Source: Streptomyces sp. Isolate_45 (GTDB lineage Bacteria; Actinomycetota; Actinomycetes; Streptomycetales; Streptomycetaceae). From it: a stretch of DNA of 64,000 nucleotides. Every line of letters starts with the position of its first letter. Position 1 is the stretch's first letter. The notes beneath the pieces are model-generated. The model worked only from the letters and a program-made list of their open reading frames with translations, ran no database searches and was not told where the DNA came from. The DNA lies in assembly GCF_024721315.2 (NCBI RefSeq), contig NZ_JANFAK020000004.1, positions 1 through 64,000 on the forward strand, given 5' to 3'. Positions 8,363-16,823 of the stretch are shown in pieces. A program made the position numbers and the translations under genes.

Positions 8363-9271
8363 TCAAGAGGTCCAACAACAGGCGACGACCGTGGGCACGA
8401 TGACCGACATCGCGGCCGTCACCGCGAGCAGTCCGCGCAGGACCGCGTGACCCACCCGGTGCGGCGTCAGGATGCGGCGCATCCGCACCGCCGCCGACGG
8501 GCCGCCCGCCGCGAACGCCCGACGCGGCGCGTGCCCGGCCGCCAACGCGTACAGCGCCGTGGCCAGGGCGTCACGCGAACAGCCCCGCAACGCACGGTCG
8601 TCGGCGGCCATCTCCAGCAGCAGCGGTACCGCCTGGCCGCCGATCCGGGCGAGGGGGAGCCGGCGGAAGACGGTCGAATACGCCCCCGCGGCGGCGAGCA
8701 GCAGGTGGTGCCGGCCGGCGATGTGGGCCCGCTCGTGGGCGAGCGCGGCGGCCAGCTCCTGTTCCGTCAGGACGTCCGCCGCCCCCGAGGAGATCACGAC
8801 CCGCCGCGAGCGCCCCGGCAGGCAGTACACCGCCGGGCGCGCGTCGTCCAGTACGGTCACCCCCAGCTCGGCGTCGTACCGGCCGACCAGCCGCAGCAGT
8901 TCGGCGTGCCGGCCGCGGGCCCGCCGGGCCCGCACGAGCTCCCGTACGAAGCCGGTGCCGGGCAGCGCCAGGACCGCGAGGGCCGTGGAGGCGGCGAGGA
9001 ACTCGCGCGCCGTCCCGTCCGCCAGCCGCCGCGGGGAGGGCGGGCTCAGGGTCAGGACGGCGTCGATGAGCCGGTGACTGGTCTCCGCGGGCAGCAGGAG
9101 CTGGGCGGGCAGGATCGCGGTGGCGAGCGCGAAGACGGAACCGCACATGATCCACACGGCCAGTCCCAGCCGGGGCACCTGCTGGGCCCAGTGGGCCCGC
9201 AGCAGCATCCAGGGGATCACCAGGCCCGTGATCAGGGCGAGTCCGAGGGGCGGTAGGACGTGGTGGTTCAC
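8363..9271 (-). CDS. M56 (BlaR1-like) membrane metallopeptidase
   Basis: A 302-residue membrane protein with N-terminal hydrophobic helices, the zinc motif HERAH in the segment LAAALAHERAHIAGRHH, and a C-terminal membrane segment. This is the short BlaR1/M56 form without a penicillin-binding sensor domain. The GTG start at 9271 overlaps the stop of the upstream blaI-like gene (GTGA) and has GGAGG upstream, so the two are translationally coupled. It presumably cleaves or inactivates the repressor on an unknown signal. Confidence 0.87.
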   Translation of the reverse strand: MNHHVLPPLGLALITGLVIPWMLLRAHWAQQVPRLGLAVWIMCGSVFALATAILPAQLLLPAETSHRLIDAVLTLSPPSPRRLADGTAREFLAASTALAVLALPGTGFVRELVRARRARGRHAELLRLVGRYDAELGVTVLDDARPAVYCLPGRSRRVVISSGAADVLTEQELAAALAHERAHIAGRHHLLLAAAGAYSTVFRRLPLARIGGQAVPLLLEMAADDRALRGCSRDALATALYALAAGHAPRRAFAAGGPSAAVRMRRILTPHRVGHAVLRGLLAVTAAMSVIVPTVVACCWTS

Positions 9272-9663
9272 CGGGTGCCTCCGGTCGGGCCGGCGGGGCG
9301 GTCGGGATGGGCGGCGCGCAGGGCCTCGTCCAGGGCCGCCACGTCCTCGTGGGACATGCGTTCCACGAACCGGAGCAGGGCGGCCCTGCGGTCCTGGCTG
9401 TCGCCGAGGGCGTCCTGCATGAGGGCCGCCGTGTACTCCTCCCGGCTGCGGACGGCCTCGTACATCCAGGCCCGGCCGGACTTCTCGCGGCTCAACCAAC
9501 CCTTGCGGTAAAGGATGTCGGCCACGGTCATGACCGTGGTGTAGGCGACCTTGCGGCCACGGTTTATGTCGTCGACGATCTCGCGGACGGAGGCGGGGCG
9601 TTCCCACTGCCACACCCGGTCCATGATCTCGGCCTCCAGCTCTCCCAGCCGGCGTACGCGCAT
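9268..9663 (-). CDS. BlaI/MecI/CopY-family repressor
   Basis: A 131-residue winged-helix repressor (LGELEAEIMDRVWQWERPAS, then YTTVMTVADILYRKGWLSR) with a C-terminal dimerisation helix. Start 9663 is taken because the conserved fold begins there; GGGAGGG lies about 10 bases upstream. It is coupled to the M56 peptidase by a four-base overlap. Regulation by cleavage is known for the family, and no beta-lactamase is adjacent. Confidence 0.87.
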   Translation of the reverse strand: MRVRRLGELEAEIMDRVWQWERPASVREIVDDINRGRKVAYTTVMTVADILYRKGWLSREKSGRAWMYEAVRSREEYTAALMQDALGDSQDRRAALLRFVERMSHEDVAALDEALRAAHPDRPAGPTGGTR

Positions 9664-9982
9664 CCCTCTCGGCCCTCCCGCTCGCGAGCGGCTCATGCTA
9701 CGGCCCGCCCCGGCGACGGGTCCGTACCCGGCCGGGCGCACCGCCGGCACCGGGTCCCTCCGGGGCGGGGGAGGGGACCGGCGATCCACCACTCGTATCC
9801 CCGGCGCGCCCTGGAGAACGGCCACGGCCCGGGTGCTGCGCGCCAAGTGCCGAACAGCCCCCGATCCGGCCGCGATCGCGCCGGGCGACGGGTGACGCGA
9901 CCCTGCTCCACGACGACGCGGACCCGGGTTTCCGACCGACCCGGGGAGCGGGCCGGGGCCGGGGCCGTCCGCGCGCACAGCG
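9664..9982. other. Upstream region of the blaI-like gene, nothing identified
   Basis: This 319-base gap lies between the blaI start and the csoR terminator hairpin. No BlaI-type palindrome or clear promoter was recognised. Confidence 0.45.
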
Positions 9983-10021
9983 GAGCAGCCCGGTCGGCGG
10001 ATGTCGCCGACCGGGCTGCTC
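9983..10021 (-). terminator. 17-bp stem terminator after csoR
   Basis: The 17-base arm starting GAGCAGCCCGGTCGG (9983-9999) pairs perfectly with 10005-10021 around a 5-base loop. It lies 42 bases past the csoR stop and should end the copZ-copA-csoR transcript, although no U-run follows. Confidence 0.7.
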
Positions 10022-10062
10022 GGTCGCGGGGGTGGAACGGGGGCGTCGGCCGTGGGCCGGAC

Positions 10063-10344
10063 CTACGCGCGGACGAGACGGGCGACGGCCTCCGTGGCCT
10101 CGGCCACCTTGACCCGGGCGTCGTCCCCGCCCCGGGCGGCGGCCTCGACGACGCAGGTGCCGAGGTGATCGTCGAGGAGCGTCACGGCGCAGGCCCGGAG
10201 CGCCGCGTTGACCGCGGACACCTGGGTCAGCACGTCGACGCAGTAGGCGTCCTCGGTGACCATGCGCTGCACGCCGCGGATCTGTCCCTCGATCCGCCGC
10301 AGACGTCTGATGACGTCCTCCTTCTGTTCTCCGTAACCGGCCAC
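10063..10344 (-). CDS. csoR: CsoR copper-sensing repressor
   Basis: A 93-residue all-helical CsoR-family repressor. The Cu(I) ligands Cys-His-Cys are visible in DAYCVDVLTQ and DDHLGTCV, and the DNA-facing RRLRRIEGQIRG helix is present. It is the last gene of the copZ-copA-csoR operon, with only 9 bases after the copA stop. Copper binding releases it from operators such as the three palindromes at 13039-13141, giving autoregulation. A second CsoR paralogue is at 14304. Confidence 0.92.
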   Translation of the reverse strand: MAGYGEQKEDVIRRLRRIEGQIRGVQRMVTEDAYCVDVLTQVSAVNAALRACAVTLLDDHLGTCVVEAAARGGDDARVKVAEATEAVARLVRA

Positions 10345-10353
10345 GGGGGCTCC

Positions 10354-12621
10354 TCAGTTGGCGGCGGCCCGGAAGCCGCGCAGACGCAGGCTGTTGCCGA
10401 CGACGAAGACCGAGGAGAAGGCCATGGCCGCTCCGGCGATCATCGGGTTGAGCAGTCCCGCCGCGGCGAGCGGCAGGGCGCCCACGTTGTAGGCGAACGC
10501 CCAGAACAGGTTCGAGCGGATGGTCCCGAGGGTCTTGCGGGCGAGCCGGATGGCGTCGGCCGCCGCCCGCAGGTCGCCCCGTACCAGGGTCAGGTCACCG
10601 GCCTCGATCGCGGCGTCGGTACCCGTGCCCATGGCCAGCCCCAGGTCGGCCTGGGCGAGCGCGGCCGCGTCGTTGACGCCGTCGCCCACCATGGCGACGC
10701 TGCGCCCCTCGGCCTGCAGCCGCTTGACGACGTCGACCTTGTCCTGCGGCATGACCTCGGCGATGACCTCGTCGATGCCGACCTCGGCCGCGACGGACTC
10801 CGCGACGGCCTTGTTGTCGCCGGTCAGCAGGATCGGGGTGAGCCCGAGGGCCCGCAGCCGGCGGATCGCCTCGGCACTGGTGTCCTTGACGGCGTCGGCG
10901 ACCTCCAGCACGGCCCGCGCCTCGCCGTCCCAGGCCACGGCGATGGCGGTGCGCCCGGCGGCCTCCGCCTCGGCCTTGGCTCGCTCCAGGTGCGCGGGCA
11001 GCGCCATCGCCCACTCGGCGAGGAGCTTCTCGCGGCCCACGAGCACCGCGTGCCCGTCGACGACGCCCTGCACACCGAGTCCGGGGACGTTGGCGAAGTC
11101 CTCGGGGGTGGGCAGCGCACCGACCCGGGCGCTCGCCCCGGCCGCGACGGCCTGGGCGATCGGGTGCTCGGAGGCGTGCTCCAGCGCACCCGCCAGACGC
11201 AGTACGTCGTTCTCGGCGACGCCCTCGGCGGTGTGCACCTTGAGCAGGGTCATCCGTCCGGTGGTGACGGTGCCGGTCTTGTCCAGGACGATGGTGTCGA
11301 CCTTGCGGGTGGTCTCCAGGACCTCGGGGCCCTTGATCAGGATGCCGAGCTGCGCACCGCGGCCGGTACCGACCATGAGGGCGGTCGGGGTGGCCAGGCC
11401 CAGGGCGCACGGGCAGGCGATGATCAGTACGGCGACGGCGGCGGTGAAGGCGGCCGCGAGGCCGGAGCCGGTGCCGAGCCAGAAGCCGAGGGTGGCGAGC
11501 GCGAGGCCGATGACGATCGGCACGAACACCGCGGAGATCTTGTCGGCGAGGCGCTGCGCGGCGGCCTTGCCGTTCTGCGCGTCCTCCACCAGCCGTGCCA
11601 TCCGTGCCAGTTGGGTGTCGGCGCCGATCCGGGTGGCCTCGACGACCAGCCGGCCGCCGGCGTTGAGGGTGGCTCCGGTGACGGAGTCCCCCACGGACAC
11701 CTCGACCGGCACGGACTCGCCGGTGAGCATGGAGGCGTCCACGGCGGAGGAACCCTCGACGACGGTGCCGTCGGTGGCGATCTTCTCGCCGGGCCGGACC
11801 AGGAAGCGGTCACCGACCTGCAGGTCGGAGGTGGGCACGGTGACCTCGCGGCCGCCGCGCAGCACGGTGACCTCCTTGGCGCCCAGTTCCAGCAGCGCCT
11901 TCAGGGCGGCGCCGGCCTTGCGCTTGGAGCGGGCCTCGAAGTAGCGGCCGGCCAGGATGAAGGCGGTGACCCCGGCCGCCGCCTCCAGGTAGATGTTCCC
12001 CGCGCCGTCGGTGCGGGCGATGGTGAACTCGAAGGCGTGGGTCATGCCGGGGGTGCCGGCCGTGCCGAAGAACAGGGCCCACAGCGACCAGAGGAACGCT
12101 GCCGTCGTACCCACGGAGATCAGCGTGTCCATGGTGGCCGCGCCGTGCTTGGCGTTGGTCCACGCGGCCCGGTGGAAGGGCCAGGCGGCGTACGTGACGA
12201 CGGGCGCGGCCAGCGTCAGGGACAACCACTGCCAGTAGTCGATCTGGAGCGCCGGGACCATGGCCATGGCGATGACGGGCACGGAGAGGACGACGGAGGT
12301 GATCAGCCGCTGCCGCAGCGGGCGCAGCTCCTCGGCCCCGTCGTCCTCCTCGCCGCCTGAGCCGGAGCCGGTGCCGACGTCCGTGCGGGGAGGGGTCGGC
12401 TCCTGCGCGGTGTAGCCGGTGGCCTCGACGGTGGCGATCAGGTCCGCGACGGAGATGTCGGCGTCGAAGGTGACCTTGGCCTTCTCGGTGGAGTAGTTGA
12501 CGGTCGCCTCGACGCCGTCCATGCGGTTGAGCTTCTTCTCGATGCGGGCCGCGCACGAGGCGCAGGTCATGCCGCCGATGGCGAGCTCGACCTGGGCGGC
12601 GCCGGAGGTGATGGTGGTCAT
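10354..12621 (-). CDS. copA: Copper-exporting P1B-type ATPase CopA
   Basis: A 755-residue heavy-metal ATPase that exports Cu(I) across the cytoplasmic membrane. In order: an N-terminal metal-binding domain with GMTCASC (about 17-23), transmembrane helices, the TGES actuator motif, the metal-transport CPC ([13 protein letters not shown]), DKTGT phosphorylation site, the HP motif and [10 protein letters not shown]. It is full length for the family. Metal is presumably delivered by the upstream CopZ. Confidence 0.95.
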   Translation of the reverse strand: MTTITSGAAQVELAIGGMTCASCAARIEKKLNRMDGVEATVNYSTEKAKVTFDADISVADLIATVEATGYTAQEPTPPRTDVGTGSGSGGEEDDGAEELRPLRQRLITSVVLSVPVIAMAMVPALQIDYWQWLSLTLAAPVVTYAAWPFHRAAWTNAKHGAATMDTLISVGTTAAFLWSLWALFFGTAGTPGMTHAFEFTIARTDGAGNIYLEAAAGVTAFILAGRYFEARSKRKAGAALKALLELGAKEVTVLRGGREVTVPTSDLQVGDRFLVRPGEKIATDGTVVEGSSAVDASMLTGESVPVEVSVGDSVTGATLNAGGRLVVEATRIGADTQLARMARLVEDAQNGKAAAQRLADKISAVFVPIVIGLALATLGFWLGTGSGLAAAFTAAVAVLIIACPCALGLATPTALMVGTGRGAQLGILIKGPEVLETTRKVDTIVLDKTGTVTTGRMTLLKVHTAEGVAENDVLRLAGALEHASEHPIAQAVAAGASARVGALPTPEDFANVPGLGVQGVVDGHAVLVGREKLLAEWAMALPAHLERAKAEAEAAGRTAIAVAWDGEARAVLEVADAVKDTSAEAIRRLRALGLTPILLTGDNKAVAESVAAEVGIDEVIAEVMPQDKVDVVKRLQAEGRSVAMVGDGVNDAAALAQADLGLAMGTGTDAAIEAGDLTLVRGDLRAAADAIRLARKTLGTIRSNLFWAFAYNVGALPLAAAGLLNPMIAGAAMAFSSVFVVGNSLRLRGFRAAAN

Positions 12622-12715
12622 GAGGGCTGCTCCTCGTTCGAGCGCGGGGTGGGGGCCGGGGCCCGGTGGACGGACCGGATCCCGGCGGCCGAGTGGTTCG
12701 GGGTGGGGCGGAGCC

Positions 12716-13006
12716 TCAGACGCGGCCGGTCAGCTCGTAGCCGGCGTCGTCGATCGCGGCGGCGACGGCGGTGTCGTCCGGGTCGCCCGCCGTCGTGACC
12801 GTGACCAGGCCTCCGTCGACGTCCACGTCCACGGAGAGGACCCCGTCGAGCGCGCCGACCGACTTCGTGATGGCGGTCCTGCAGTGTCCGCAGGTCATGC
12901 CGGACACGCGGTAGGCGGTGGTGGTGCGGTCGGCGAGGGCCGTGGCGGTGCTGGTCGCTCCGGCGTTCGTGCCGCAGCTGCCGTCGGTGGAGCAGCAGGA
13001 AGACAT
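12716..13006 (-). CDS. copZ: CopZ-like copper chaperone with Cys-rich N-terminus
   Basis: A 96-residue protein. An HMA domain with SGMTCGHC (about 36-43) is preceded by a Cys-rich tail ([11 protein letters not shown]). It carries Cu(I) to CopA, encoded 94 bases downstream. The ATG at 13006 has AAGGAGA upstream, which rules out the longer in-frame starts that would run through the operator region. Confidence 0.9.
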   Translation of the reverse strand: MSSCCSTDGSCGTNAGATSTATALADRTTTAYRVSGMTCGHCRTAITKSVGALDGVLSVDVDVDGGLVTVTTAGDPDDTAVAAAIDDAGYELTGRV

Positions 13007-13038
13007 GGATTTCTCCTTGGTCGGTTCAGGTAGCGGCC

Positions 13039-13141
13039 GGATACCCGCTGGGGGTATCCGGACTGATCTCAGGTATACCCCCCGGTGGTATCGGTCCGCA
13101 AGGGATTCCATGGCTTGACTTGGTACCCCCCAGGGGTATGG
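13039..13141. promoter_or_regulatory. Three CsoR-type operators in the divergent copper promoter region
   Basis: Three related palindromes with C-tract/G-tract halves are visible: GGATACCCGCTGGGGGTATCC (13039-13059, quoted in part by halves GGATACCC/GGGTATCC), one at 13073-13091 (GTATACCC.../GGTGGTAT) and one at 13122-13141 (GGTACCCC/GGGGTATGG). They match the known CsoR box (TACCC...GGGTA). They lie between copZ and the secreted copper protein, so both transcripts are probably copper-induced. Confidence 0.8.
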
Positions 13142-13142
13142 T
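13115..13142 (+). promoter_or_regulatory. Promoter with an operator in its spacer
   Basis: TTGACT (13115-13120) and TATGGT (13137-13142) are 16 bases apart, and the third CsoR-type palindrome fills the spacer. This arrangement would block RNA polymerase directly when the repressor is bound. Confidence 0.55.
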
Positions 13143-13148
13143 GAGGCC

Positions 13149-13196
13149 ATGAAACCGCTGGACGCGGCACTACGTCGTACGGGAGAGCAGCCATGA
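13149..13196 (+). CDS. 15-codon leader ORF upstream of the copper-responsive secreted protein
   Basis: An ATG frame of 15 codons whose TGA overlaps the next gene's ATG (ATGA at 13193-13196). It is only weakly supported as a gene: a GTGAGG sequence lies just upstream. If translated, it would couple translation to the next gene. It may equally be chance. Confidence 0.3.
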   Translation: MKPLDAALRRTGEQP

Positions 13197-14188
13197 ACAC
13201 CGGAGTGAAGACCGCCGCCTTTGCCGCCGCGCTCGCAGCGGCCTTCGGCGCCGCGTACGGAGTCGGCGCGGGCGTGGGCCCCGTGGGCTCACCCGTGGAG
13301 GTGGAGCACGCGAACCACGCGCAGGCCCCCGCGTCGAAGGGCGCGGACGCCGGCCACGGAGGTCACGCGGAGGCCGCGGCGCAGGCCCCGGCGGCGGGCG
13401 GCCTCCAGGTGTCGGAGGGCGGCTACGCGCTGAGCCTGGACACCCCGCGGATCGAGGGGGGCCGGGGCGAGCTCCGCTTCTCGGTGAAGGACGCCGAGGG
13501 CCGCAAGGTCACCTCGTACAAGACCGAGCACGGCAAGGAACTGCACTTCATCGTCGCCTCGCGCGACCTCACCGTGTACCGCCACCTCCACCCGGTACGG
13601 GCGGCTGACGGCACCTGGTCGACGCCGGTCGACCTCCCGGCGGCGGGCGGCTACAAGGCCTTCGCCGACTTCACCCCCGCCGGGGAGGGCGCGAAGGGAG
13701 TCACCCTCGGCGCCGACCTGGCGGTGCCCGGCGCGTACGCGCCGAACCCCCTGCCGGCGGAGGCGAGGACCGTCGACGTCGACGGCTACCAGGTCACGCT
13801 CGGCGGCACCCTCGACCCCGGCAAGGCGGGCGAGCTCAAGCTGACGGTCGCCAAGGACGGAAAGCCCGTCACGAACCTGGAGCCGTACCTCGGGGCCTAC
13901 GGCCACCTCGTCGCCCTCCGCGACGGGGACCTCGCCTACCTCCACGTCCACCCCAACGAGGGCGGCCCCGGCCCCGACGTCTCCTTCACGGCGACGGCGC
14001 CGAGCGCGGGCGCCTACCGGCTCTTCCTGGACTTCCAGCACGAGGGCCGGGTCCGCACCGCCGCCTTCACGGTGAGCGCGGGCACCCGACCGGCCCCCGG
14101 TACGGACGCGAACGCCCCCGTGGCCCCCGCCGCCCCCGCCACCACGCCCGCTCCCGCCGCCGAACCGGGTGACGCGCACACCCACTGA
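13193..14188 (+). CDS. Secreted/membrane-anchored His-rich metal-resistance protein
   Basis: A 331-residue exported protein. An N-terminal hydrophobic signal or anchor helix covers about residues 5-25, followed by a His-rich linker (HANHAQ, HGGHAE). Two beta-rich modules each carry HxH-type patches (YRHLHPV and YLHVHPNEGG). The C-terminal tail is Pro/Ala-rich and ends in HTH. GGGAGA precedes the ATG. It faces copZ across CsoR operators, so a periplasmic-side copper-binding role is likely. It is not an enzyme that I recognise. Confidence 0.8.
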   Translation: MNTGVKTAAFAAALAAAFGAAYGVGAGVGPVGSPVEVEHANHAQAPASKGADAGHGGHAEAAAQAPAAGGLQVSEGGYALSLDTPRIEGGRGELRFSVKDAEGRKVTSYKTEHGKELHFIVASRDLTVYRHLHPVRAADGTWSTPVDLPAAGGYKAFADFTPAGEGAKGVTLGADLAVPGAYAPNPLPAEARTVDVDGYQVTLGGTLDPGKAGELKLTVAKDGKPVTNLEPYLGAYGHLVALRDGDLAYLHVHPNEGGPGPDVSFTATAPSAGAYRLFLDFQHEGRVRTAAFTVSAGTRPAPGTDANAPVAPAAPATTPAPAAEPGDAHTH

Positions 14189-14251
14189 CCGGGCCGCCGC
14201 GCCCCACCGGAGGGCCGGCGCGGGCAAGGCCCACCGGGGCCGGCCGGGAGG

Positions 14252-14278
14252 GTCCGGGAGGTCCGGGAGGTCCGGGAG
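14252..14278 (+). repeat. Three tandem copies of GTCCGGGAG
   Basis: Three perfect 9-base repeats (14252-14260, 14261-14269, 14270-14278) lie in the leader of the second csoR gene. Their function is unknown; it may be slippage. Confidence 0.7.
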
Positions 14279-14303
14279 ACGTCGACGGAGGGAAGGGATC
14301 GCC

Positions 14304-14585
14304 GTGCACGGTTACACCGCACACAAGGACGACGTCCTCAAGCGGCTGCGCCGCATCGAAGGCCAGGTGCGCGGCCTGCAGCGCATGGTCGAGGAGGACG
14401 CGTACTGCATCGACGTGCTCACCCAGGTCGGCGCCGCCACCAAGGCCCTCCAGGCCTTCGGCCTGACCATGCTGGAGGACCACCTCCACTCCTGCGTCGC
14501 CGCGGCCGTCGCGGAGGGCGGCGAAGAGGCGCGCGTCAAGGTGGAGGAAGCCTCCCGCGCCATCGCCCGCCTGGTCCGCTCCTGA
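14304..14585 (+). CDS. Second CsoR-family repressor
   Basis: A 93-residue CsoR paralogue with the same ligand set (DAYCIDVLTQ, EDHLHSCV) and the RRLRRIEGQVRG helix. The GTG at 14304 is preceded by GGAAGGGATC. It follows the secreted His-rich protein and is probably co-transcribed with it. Two CsoR proteins around one operator region could divide copper sensing or sense different thiol or metal cues. Confidence 0.88.
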   Translation: MHGYTAHKDDVLKRLRRIEGQVRGLQRMVEEDAYCIDVLTQVGAATKALQAFGLTMLEDHLHSCVAAAVAEGGEEARVKVEEASRAIARLVRS

Positions 14586-14589
14586 CCCC

Positions 14590-15447
14590 TCAACCCCGAG
14601 GTGCGCCGCCGCGGACCGCGGTGACCAGCCACGCGCTGCTGCGCAACCACACGGAGCCGCCGGCCTCGTGCCGGCGCAAGCGGTCCGTGAGCACCCCGCG
14701 GGCCTGCTCCCGCGCCTGCGGTCCGACCTGCCCGAGCATGTGACGGCCCGGCCCGGAGTCGAGCAGGAAGGCGGCGGCGTCCGCGGCGTCCCGCCCCCAG
14801 TTCCCCGCAACGTCCAGGCGTTCCGCGCGGACGTCCTCCCCGCCGGCCTCCGACAACAGGGCGCCCGCCAGGCCGGGTTCGGAGAGCGAGAACATGCCCT
14901 CGGAGCCGGGGGTGCCGAAGTCGCCGAGGGGGAGGACGCCGTCGAGCGAGGCCATCGCCTCGAACCACTCGTTGTCCCCGGGCCGGGCCGCGCACACGAA
15001 CGCCAGCCTGCCGCCGGGGCGCAGCGCCCGGAGGACGTTCGCGAACGCGGCCACCGGGTCGCCGAAGAAGGTCATCCCGTACCGGCTGACGGCCGCGTCG
15101 AAGACCCCGTCCCCGAACGTGTGGACCTGGGCGTCGGCGACGACGAACGACGCGTTGCGAACCCCCTCGCGCTCCGCGTTCGCCCGGGCCCGGTCCACGG
15201 CGGGGGCCGACAGGTCGACCCCGACCGCCCGCCCTTCCGCGGCCCGACCGGCGGCCAGCAGGGTGGTGCGTCCGGGACCGCAGCCGACGTCCAGGACGTG
15301 GTCCGACCCGCTCACGGCGGCCGCGTCGAGCAGGGGCCCGTTGAAGCCGTCGTTTACGGCGTCCCAGCGCGCGTGGCTCCGCGCCCAGTGGGAGCCCTCG
15401 TACCCGTTCCAGGCCTCGGCCTGATCGGCGTTGCCGGTCCGAGTCAT
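14590..15447 (-). CDS. SAM-dependent methyltransferase (UbiE/class I type)
   Basis: A 285-residue methyltransferase with motif I VLDVGCGPGRTTLLA at about residues 47-61, VGVDLSAPAV (motif II) and LRPGGRLAFV. The ATG at 15447 has GGAGG upstream. It is divergent from a TetR gene across a strongly palindromic region, so it is the likely regulated target. The substrate is unknown. Confidence 0.87.
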   Translation of the reverse strand: MTRTGNADQAEAWNGYEGSHWARSHARWDAVNDGFNGPLLDAAAVSGSDHVLDVGCGPGRTTLLAAGRAAEGRAVGVDLSAPAVDRARANAEREGVRNASFVVADAQVHTFGDGVFDAAVSRYGMTFFGDPVAAFANVLRALRPGGRLAFVCAARPGDNEWFEAMASLDGVLPLGDFGTPGSEGMFSLSEPGLAGALLSEAGGEDVRAERLDVAGNWGRDAADAAAFLLDSGPGRHMLGQVGPQAREQARGVLTDRLRRHEAGGSVWLRSSAWLVTAVRGGAPRG

Positions 15448-15492
15448 GCTGCACCTCCGTACCGGCCGGGCGGCGCGAGGCGCCCGACCCTT

Positions 15493-15535
15493 AGTATGGG
15501 CAAGTGCCCAAACAGTATGGGCATGTGCCCATACT
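15493..15535. promoter_or_regulatory. Tandem TetR-type operators AGTATGGGCA-N2-TGCCCA(TACT)
   Basis: One near-perfect palindrome (15514-15535; arms AGTATGGGCA and TGCCCATACT) and a half-degenerate copy (15493-15513) lie exactly 21 bases apart in the methyltransferase/tetR divergent region. They are the likely binding sites of the adjacent TetR protein. Confidence 0.75.
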
Positions 15536-15563
15536 CGCAACGGGCTTGGCCGAAAGGGGTGTT

Positions 15564-16181
15564 ATGTCACCGCGTGGAGTGGCGATTCCGGACCTCAGGG
15601 AGCGACTGTTCGCAGCCGCCGAGCGGGTGGTCGCACGCGACGGGGCCGCCGGCCTGACCAGCCGCGCCGTCACCGCGGAGGCCGAATGCGGGAAGGGGGT
15701 CCTGCACGCCCACTTCGCCGGCCTGGACGAGTTCGTCGCCGAACTGGTCCTGGACCGCTTCGCCCGCGCCGCCCGCCACGCGGCCCTGCTGCCCTCGCGA
15801 GTGGGGCGGGGCGCCGTCGCGGACAACCTCCAGGACATCACCGTCGCCATGCTGGACTCCCTGCCCCCGGCGGTCGTCGGCATCGCCATGACCCGCCCCG
15901 CGGCATCGCTGCACACCCGTGAGGGCCTGGAGTCCGGAGCGCCGGCCTTCGGGGCGATCCAGGACTCGGTCACCGCCTACCTGGAGGCGGAGCGACACCT
16001 CGCCCGCGTCCCGCCCCACGCCGACCCGGCCACGATCGCCCTCGCCCTGGTCGGCACCGTCCACCACCTCCTGATGACCCGCACCCCCGACACCACCCCG
16101 ACCCCTCCCGCCACCACGTCCCGGCTGATCAGCACCCTCCTGGGCTCCGGACCCGCCCCCACGGCCCCCGAGTCCCACTGA
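15564..16181 (+). CDS. TetR-family transcriptional regulator
   Basis: A 205-residue protein. The N-terminal HTH includes LTSRAVTAEAECGKGVLHAHF, with a helical ligand-binding C-terminal domain. ATG at 15564 with AAAGGGG upstream. It probably represses itself and the divergent methyltransferase through the two palindromes between them. Confidence 0.88.
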   Translation: MSPRGVAIPDLRERLFAAAERVVARDGAAGLTSRAVTAEAECGKGVLHAHFAGLDEFVAELVLDRFARAARHAALLPSRVGRGAVADNLQDITVAMLDSLPPAVVGIAMTRPAASLHTREGLESGAPAFGAIQDSVTAYLEAERHLARVPPHADPATIALALVGTVHHLLMTRTPDTTPTPPATTSRLISTLLGSGPAPTAPESH

Positions 16182-16823
16182 CCGGCGCCGGACGGCCGGG
16201 TACGTCGTCGCGCGAACCGCGCCCGCCGCACGCAACGGGTACCCGGGCGCCCCGCGCCCCGGGGGGACCGCGGCGGGCCGGGGCACGGCCGTCGGCCAGG
16301 GCGTCCCATCGCCCCGCCCGGTCCCACGCGGCGGCGGTTCGGCCGTGGCCGCGTCGGACGGGGCCGATCGGTCGGCCGACGGCAGCAACTCCCGGGCGAA
16401 GGGCTGGTCGTGGGCCAAGTCACCGAGTCGGCGCCGGTCCGCCTCCGGTAGCCCGACCCGGTCACCGATGCCCGTCACCGACAGCTGCTCGCAGACGGGT
16501 TCGGGGAAGACCGCCTCGCCGGCGCGCGTTCGCCGGAGGGGGGCAGGCCCCGGCGCGTCCCCGGCCCTTGGCGCTCCCGCCACCGCCTGTCGGGCTCCAG
16601 CCGTACGGGAAGGGGTCGGCCTGCCCTCCGGCCGTCCGTGGACGGGGGGAGAGGGAGGCGGACGCCCTGCGGTCGTACGACGTGGTCGTGGCAACACCCG
16701 CGATGGCGGCCCCTTTCCGAGAGCCGGCCGCCATGCGTGCCCACATGATCGTTAAGACGCCCTCCACCGCTGAGCGCTCAGAGGGTTGCTTGACTCACGC
16801 CGGAACCACTCGATCGAATTGAC
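16182..16823. other. Non-coding region containing a possible P450 remnant
   Basis: This 642-base region lies between the TetR gene and the conservon P450. No intact gene was found. A short P450-like fragment is annotated separately. Confidence 0.5.
16374..16510 (-). pseudogene. Possible cytochrome P450 (CYP154-like) remnant
   Basis: In one minus-strand frame the text FPEPVCEQLSV followed by GLPEADRRRLGDL resembles the conserved P450 segment that normally reads like V-I-C-E-L-L-G-V-P-E-A-D-R. In S. coelicolor conservons a CYP154 gene often follows a CYP157, which is exactly this position. The fragment is short, so this is tentative. Confidence 0.3.

Noticed and set aside
9307-12360. A ~1,000-codon open frame on the plus strand opposite copA
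   Set aside because: It is antisense to the clear CopA protein, lacks any domain and reflects high GC with few stops.
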